Source of the DNA: JAJDZL01 sp965221175
GTDB taxonomy: Bacteria > Pseudomonadota > Gammaproteobacteria > Arenicellales > JAJDZL01
Assembly: GCA_965221175.1 (NCBI GenBank)
Contig: OZ244867.1
Coordinates: 3,217,565-3,281,564, forward strand
DNA length: 64,000 nucleotides
Direction of reading: 5' to 3'
The notes under the pieces were generated by a model. It was not told the DNA's origin. It was given only the letters and a program-made list of their open reading frames with translations, and did no database searches. The position numbers and the translations under genes are program-made. Positions 63,529-64,000 of this stretch are shown one piece after another; positions within the stretch are counted from its first letter, which is position 1, and every line of letters begins with the position of its first letter.

Positions 63529-64000
63529 GAGGATACCAGCGCCCTTAAGGGCGCTGGTATCCTCTGGTTGCGCTTTTTTCAGCTGCGCTTCATACTCGAC
63601 TGGACTCCTATTTCCCAGACTCGTATGCAATCGTCGGGTGTTATACCAAGACTCGATATACCGAATCACTTGCTGTCTTAGTTCCTTCGCTGACTTTAAA
63701 CGATCCGTTTTCAAAACGCATTCCCGCTTCAATGTGGCAAACCATGATTCGGCTTGCGCATTGTCATAACAATCTCCGACACTGCCCATCGACTGCTTGA
63801 TCCCATGCACTCGACACAACGCTTGAAAGGCCTTCGAACTGTATTGTACCCCTTGGTCCGAATGGTGAATCACCCCTTCGCAACTCCGACCTCGAAGTGC
63901 CATCTGCAAGGCCTCACTCATCAAACCGACGTCCTGGCAGGTTTTCATCGACCAGCCCAAAATCCGTCGGCTACAAGCGTCCTGCACCACCGCCAGATAC
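63496..64000 (-). CDS. IS3-family transposase OrfB, C-terminal part
   Basis: Integrase-core (rve) transposase, about 168 residues visible, open to the window edge. The DDE residues are in VVQDACSRRILGW, IHHSDQGVQYSS and NAQAESWFATLKRE. The C-terminal segment WYNTRRLHTSLGNRSPVEYE is standard for the family. The coding sequence near its 3' end contains a 36-bp perfect palindrome. Confidence 0.9.
   Translation of the reverse strand, partial: YLAVVQDACSRRILGWSMKTCQDVGLMSEALQMALRGRSCEGVIHHSDQGVQYSSKAFQALCRVHGIKQSMGSVGDCYDNAQAESWFATLKRECVLKTDRLKSAKELRQQVIRYIESWYNTRRLHTSLGNRSPVEYEAQLKKAQPEDTSALKGAGILSNPNVSTKLG
63529..63564. repeat. 36-bp perfect palindrome inside the IS3 transposase gene
   Basis: The two 18-base halves, beginning GAGGATACCAGCGCCCTT, are exact reverse complements with no loop. 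It codes for EDTSALKGAGIL on the minus strand, close to the transposase stop. Confidence 0.85.

Larger units (their letters stand above)
63490..64000 (-). mobile_element. IS3-family insertion sequence, 3' part
   Basis: The end of the element lies within a few bases of 63490, inside the ATPase gene; the rest runs past the window. The inverted terminal repeat probably includes the TACCCCAATTTGG segment, but its partner is not in view, so the exact boundary is unproven. Confidence 0.75.

Noticed and set aside
1..64000. tRNA, rRNA and CRISPR arrays
   Set aside because: Looked for conserved T-loop and acceptor patterns and for regularly spaced repeats in the non-coding stretches; none found.

Overview
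The window reads as a chromosome segment of a marine-type gammaproteobacterium with moderate GC. The left end carries the division and envelope block murG (3' end)-murB-ftsQ-ftsA-ftsZ-lpxC-dciA-secA-argJ-mutT, a gammaproteobacterial order, but with murC and ddl absent from their usual places. TGA is used as an ordinary stop in several genes. The host assignment is an inference from gene order and family resemblance; there is no rRNA, tRNA or CRISPR array here.

Bases 12.8-29.6 kb form a one-carbon and organosulfonate block. It starts with heterotetrameric sarcosine oxidase (soxB-D-A-G). A LysR regulator and a methyltransferase gene with an in-frame TGA follow on the minus strand. Then comes a plus-strand cluster that I assign to methanesulfonate monooxygenase: a PanB-like protein, msmA (with the diagnostic 26-residue spacing between its Rieske Cys/His pairs), msmB, msmC, msmD and a binding protein. 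A strong terminator separates these from two permeases and two ATPases of a SsuBC/TauBC-type importer. The proposed logic is uptake of methanesulfonate, oxygenolytic release of formaldehyde and sulfite, and C1 entry into folate pools next to sarcosine oxidase.

Bases 29.6-41 kb hold a GldA/GldFG-like ABC system, a HAD phosphatase, a class I amidotransferase-like protein, two copies of a small membrane-protein family ending in a FNEPPP-type tail (one 5'-truncated, one frameshifted), two class III PLP enzymes (PbfA-like and SpuC-like) and a GNAT acetyltransferase.

Bases 40.6-50.7 kb carry a form II (AYRGAGR) CO-dehydrogenase-like molybdenum hydroxylase set: coxG, coxS, coxL, coxM, coxD, coxE, an XdhC function split over two genes, a MoeA-like/MobA-like fusion, and a fatty acid hydroxylase superfamily gene.

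The right end is accessory DNA. Two near-identical direct repeats, about 1.6 kb each (49.13-50.77 kb and 57.23-60.90 kb, the latter split by a 2,018-bp IS1634-family element with a 6-bp target duplication), bracket a 6.5-kb island. The island contains a Septu-like ATPase/HNH nuclease pair and a convergent minus-strand RiPP locus: radical SAM/SPASM maturase, a 61-residue precursor ending in two Tyr-x-Arg triplets, a 2-oxoglutarate/Fe(II) oxygenase and a HExxH protein. Beyond the right repeat lie a third FNEPPP-family gene and an ATPase gene cut at its 3' end by an IS3-family element that runs off the window.
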